Below are positions 62,105 to 64,000 of a stretch of 64,000 nt of DNA, piece by piece; within the stretch, counting starts at the first letter, position 1; the number at the start of each line of letters is the position of its first letter. The notes beneath the pieces are model-generated. The model was not told the DNA's origin. It saw only the letters and a list, made by a program, of their open reading frames with translations, and searched no databases. This stretch comes from Capitella teleta (Eukaryota; Annelida; Polychaeta; Capitellidae): assembly GCA_000328365.1 (NCBI GenBank), contig KB308761.1, positions 92,447 through 156,446 on the forward strand, read 5' to 3'. A program made the position numbers and the translations under genes.

Positions 62105-62340
62105 ATGGTTTCTCATCCTGAAACAGTAAAAAGGTCAGCCAGAGTGCACCACGCATGCGCTTTCATTTCGTAAACAACAAACATGTCCTTTTATGGCGAA
62201 GATGGCCTGCTCTGATTGGCTGAAATCGATAGCTTCATGAGGGCAACGAGACCAACTCAGCTGACGTTTGCCTCCTATACTTCGTAATGGAAGCCATTCT
62301 CCTATAGGCGCAATGTTTACCCGGATATTCGGAATGCATT
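62105..62340 (-). promoter_or_regulatory. probable TATA-less promoter and 5' UTR exon of centlein
   Basis: Within 120 bases lie a CCAAT box (AGCCAATCAG on minus, 62212-62221), a YY1-like GCCATCTT (62199-62206) and an NRF1-like GCATGCGC (62153-62160), in the order usual for housekeeping promoters read leftwards. A donor-like CCATG/GTAGGTG follows at 62104/62103, which could splice to the acceptor at 60057, giving a 2-kb intron. The motifs are short and the link to centlein is inferred. Confidence 0.4.
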
Positions 62341-63112
62341 ATTTCCTTGCGCTTGCATCCATGCATGGTGTTCTTGGCATGGAAAGCTATCAATTGGTGC
62401 TATGAGTCAATAGAATATCACTCAAAATTGAGTTCCCCATCCCTTTAGGGATGCGCACATTGGCTGTGCTTAATTGCCGGTCAGCGGCGCAATCTTTAAT
62501 GTGTAAGCGGGCGCCCTGTCACGGCTTGCGCAATGGTGTGAATGCATAGGAGTGCTACTTTGTAGTTTGCTATGAGCACTCCATACATGAGTCAGGGCTA
62601 TATATATAATAACATACAGCTTCATACCCACAGCACACAGCTGTCAAGTATTTTATGCCAAATCAATCAAATATAAGAAGTAAGCTATTCTGGAATGAAG
62701 TATACTATTCATTACAATATGAGCTACTTAGTTTATTGGGCTACTCAGTATAATCAAACTACTCAGTACGCTCCTGTACCGTTTTATGTGGCATCGGAAG
62801 AGAAAAGCAGTAAGATTGACAAACAGTGATTAAAATTTGTTTATTAGCAACCACAGTGTACAATCATAATAGCATCGGTAGAGGGGGAACACATGGTGAT
62901 AAGACTATAATATTAATGTTGACATAAAATTGAGACACCTGCTGCATCTCCAACTTATTAGTCAATGGACACAATACAGAAAGTTCATAAGATACAATAA
63001 ATGATCTACAATAATCATAGGCATCATACCAAATAATATCATGTAATGAAACAAAAATGAAACAGCGCAGGGAGGACAATGCTTGCAATCATAATATAAA
63101 GTGTTACTAGTT
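62341..63112. other. no gene seen; possible 3' UTR of the THAP gene
   Basis: Minus-strand AATAAAC near 62838-62844 could be a polyadenylation signal for the THAP exon to the right. Otherwise it is AT-rich and unremarkable. Confidence 0.35.
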
Positions 63113-63410
63113 CTACTGGTACAAAAACAGCACTTTTTTATTCATGCTGGCAGCTTTTTGTTTGGTCGGGGATGATCGGTGCTGAGTGGGCTTGGGCTGT
63201 TTGTGAGGGGGATACTCCGGGAAGATGGATGGCACAGCGTCCGGACGGAGCTGCGGCCTGTCAAGACCGTTGTAGAAGTCTGTCTCCATAAAGTGTTCGC
63301 TGCAGACTTTATTGTGCTTTTTGGGTCGCCACTGTGATCTATCCTTTTTATCTTCTTAGCTCACACGGGAGATCCACTTCTGTAGCCTTTCAGGTTCATT
63401 AAATGGAAAT
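63113..63410 (-). pseudogene. exon with C-terminal half of a THAP zinc-finger domain, interrupted by a stop
   Basis: After a TTTCCCCAG acceptor the frame reads FPFNEPERLQKWISRVS, stop, EDKKDRSQWRPKKHNKVCSE, HFMETDF and RPDAVPSIF. THAP domains are C2CH zinc fingers that bind DNA. Here the second zinc pair (C..H in VCSEHF) and the closing AVPSIF box are intact. The first Cys pair would be in an exon to the right that I cannot find before 64000. The TAA at 63358-63356 falls in the domain, where families have a polar or basic residue. A 33-nt intron starting at GTGAGC would remove it but is shorter than any other here. Downstream is a basic tail (PHKQPKPTQHRSSPTKQK). It may be a decayed gene, a P-element-related transposase remnant, or a sequence error. 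Confidence 0.65.
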
Positions 63411-64000
63411 CTGGGGAAAAAAAGAAATCCAATGAGCAGCCTCGAAGATACTATCTGCTACATCAGAGTAAAAATTGTGTGCCTTATTACTCGCGCTTGA
63501 AAAAAAAAATAAAAAAGTTCCTGGTTTGTCTAAATGAATAATATAGGCCTAGTATCTCTTAGTTTATTCTTTTATACCATGAGGGAACTTCTGTTGCAGC
63601 GCTACTTTAGTGATCAATAATAAGATCATTTTTCCAAATCTTATGCATTAATAGAAGGCTACTGCCACAACATTTAGCGCATTCATTGACATAGAACCAA
63701 GTACCAATCTACTAAATCAATCATTCAATGAGACTATGAGTTTTGATATCATTATGATGTGTACTGGACAGACCTACACATCATTATCATACACTATGAT
63801 ACAGTAGTCACACATGGACTGGCAATCACACACTAGCCTATATATAACACTTGAATACTGTAAACAGTATTTTGTCACTACTGCGAACAGTATATTCTCA
63901 CTGAATCTCAGCATCAAACCTTACAAACAGCATTCTGATTCAGCTCTTCGCCACTGCCACTACACCTGTACACTAGCAATGTGTACTTGCACTGTTTCAT
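63411..64000. other. no gene seen; presumed THAP intron
   Basis: AT-rich sequence. I searched for a first THAP exon (start Met with a CxxC pair) on the minus strand and did not recognise one. Confidence 0.35.

Overview
The window is from a non-vertebrate animal nuclear genome, probably marine. It is AT-rich, with spliced genes (GT-AG introns), (ATT)n and (AAT)n microsatellites, a tRNA-derived SINE family, LINE scraps, small DNA transposons and a BEL/Pao LTR element. The phylum cannot be fixed from the sequence. In the centlein gene nearly all introns are about 47-63 nt, as in sponges or tunicates, but the other genes here have introns of hundreds to thousands of bases.

All clear host genes lie on the minus strand. 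From right to left they are: (1) at 63.1-63.4 kb, an exon with the C-terminal half of a THAP zinc-finger domain, interrupted by a stop codon; (2) at 53.8-60.0 kb, a 29-exon gene for a coiled-coil protein of about 1205 residues that I identify as centlein (CNTLN), with a likely promoter and 5' UTR exon near 62.1-62.3 kb; (3) at 16.5-40.8 kb, a seven-exon K+-dependent Na+/Ca2+ exchanger of 679 residues, closest by recall to SLC24A1/A2, whose first intron of 18.7 kb holds most of the mobile DNA; (4) at 2.8-9.7 kb, a gene for a secreted or surface protein with a signal peptide and two tandem F5/8-type-C (discoidin) domains, made by duplication of a three-exon cassette and possibly continuing beyond the left end.

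Mobile DNA. Two full-length SINEs have target-site duplications, at 28.2 kb (plus) and 32.2 kb (minus). Several fragments of the SINE 3' tail are scattered, one with its own 14-bp target duplication. A BEL/Pao fragment with a 3' LTR (33.2-35.0 kb) sits inside a SINE. A near-identical 590-bp sequence lies on both sides of the BEL piece and a 50-N gap; this is best read as two haplotypes joined in series in the assembly. Other elements are a mariner-like family with ends GAGTGGGCC (three copies), a 445-bp MITE at 14.06 kb, LINE reverse transcriptase scraps at 46.9 and 48.6 kb, and a doubtful LINE endonuclease scrap at 11.0 kb.

The leads most worth checking are the apparent ancient linkage of centlein with an SLC24A2-type exchanger (both are on human 9p22), the near-perfect 50-bp hairpin at 6.1 kb, the merged haplotypes with a BEL-in-SINE insertion polymorphism, the unequal divergence of the duplicated discoidin exons, and a coding-like island at 29.24-29.65 kb. 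I found no clearly new multi-gene system.
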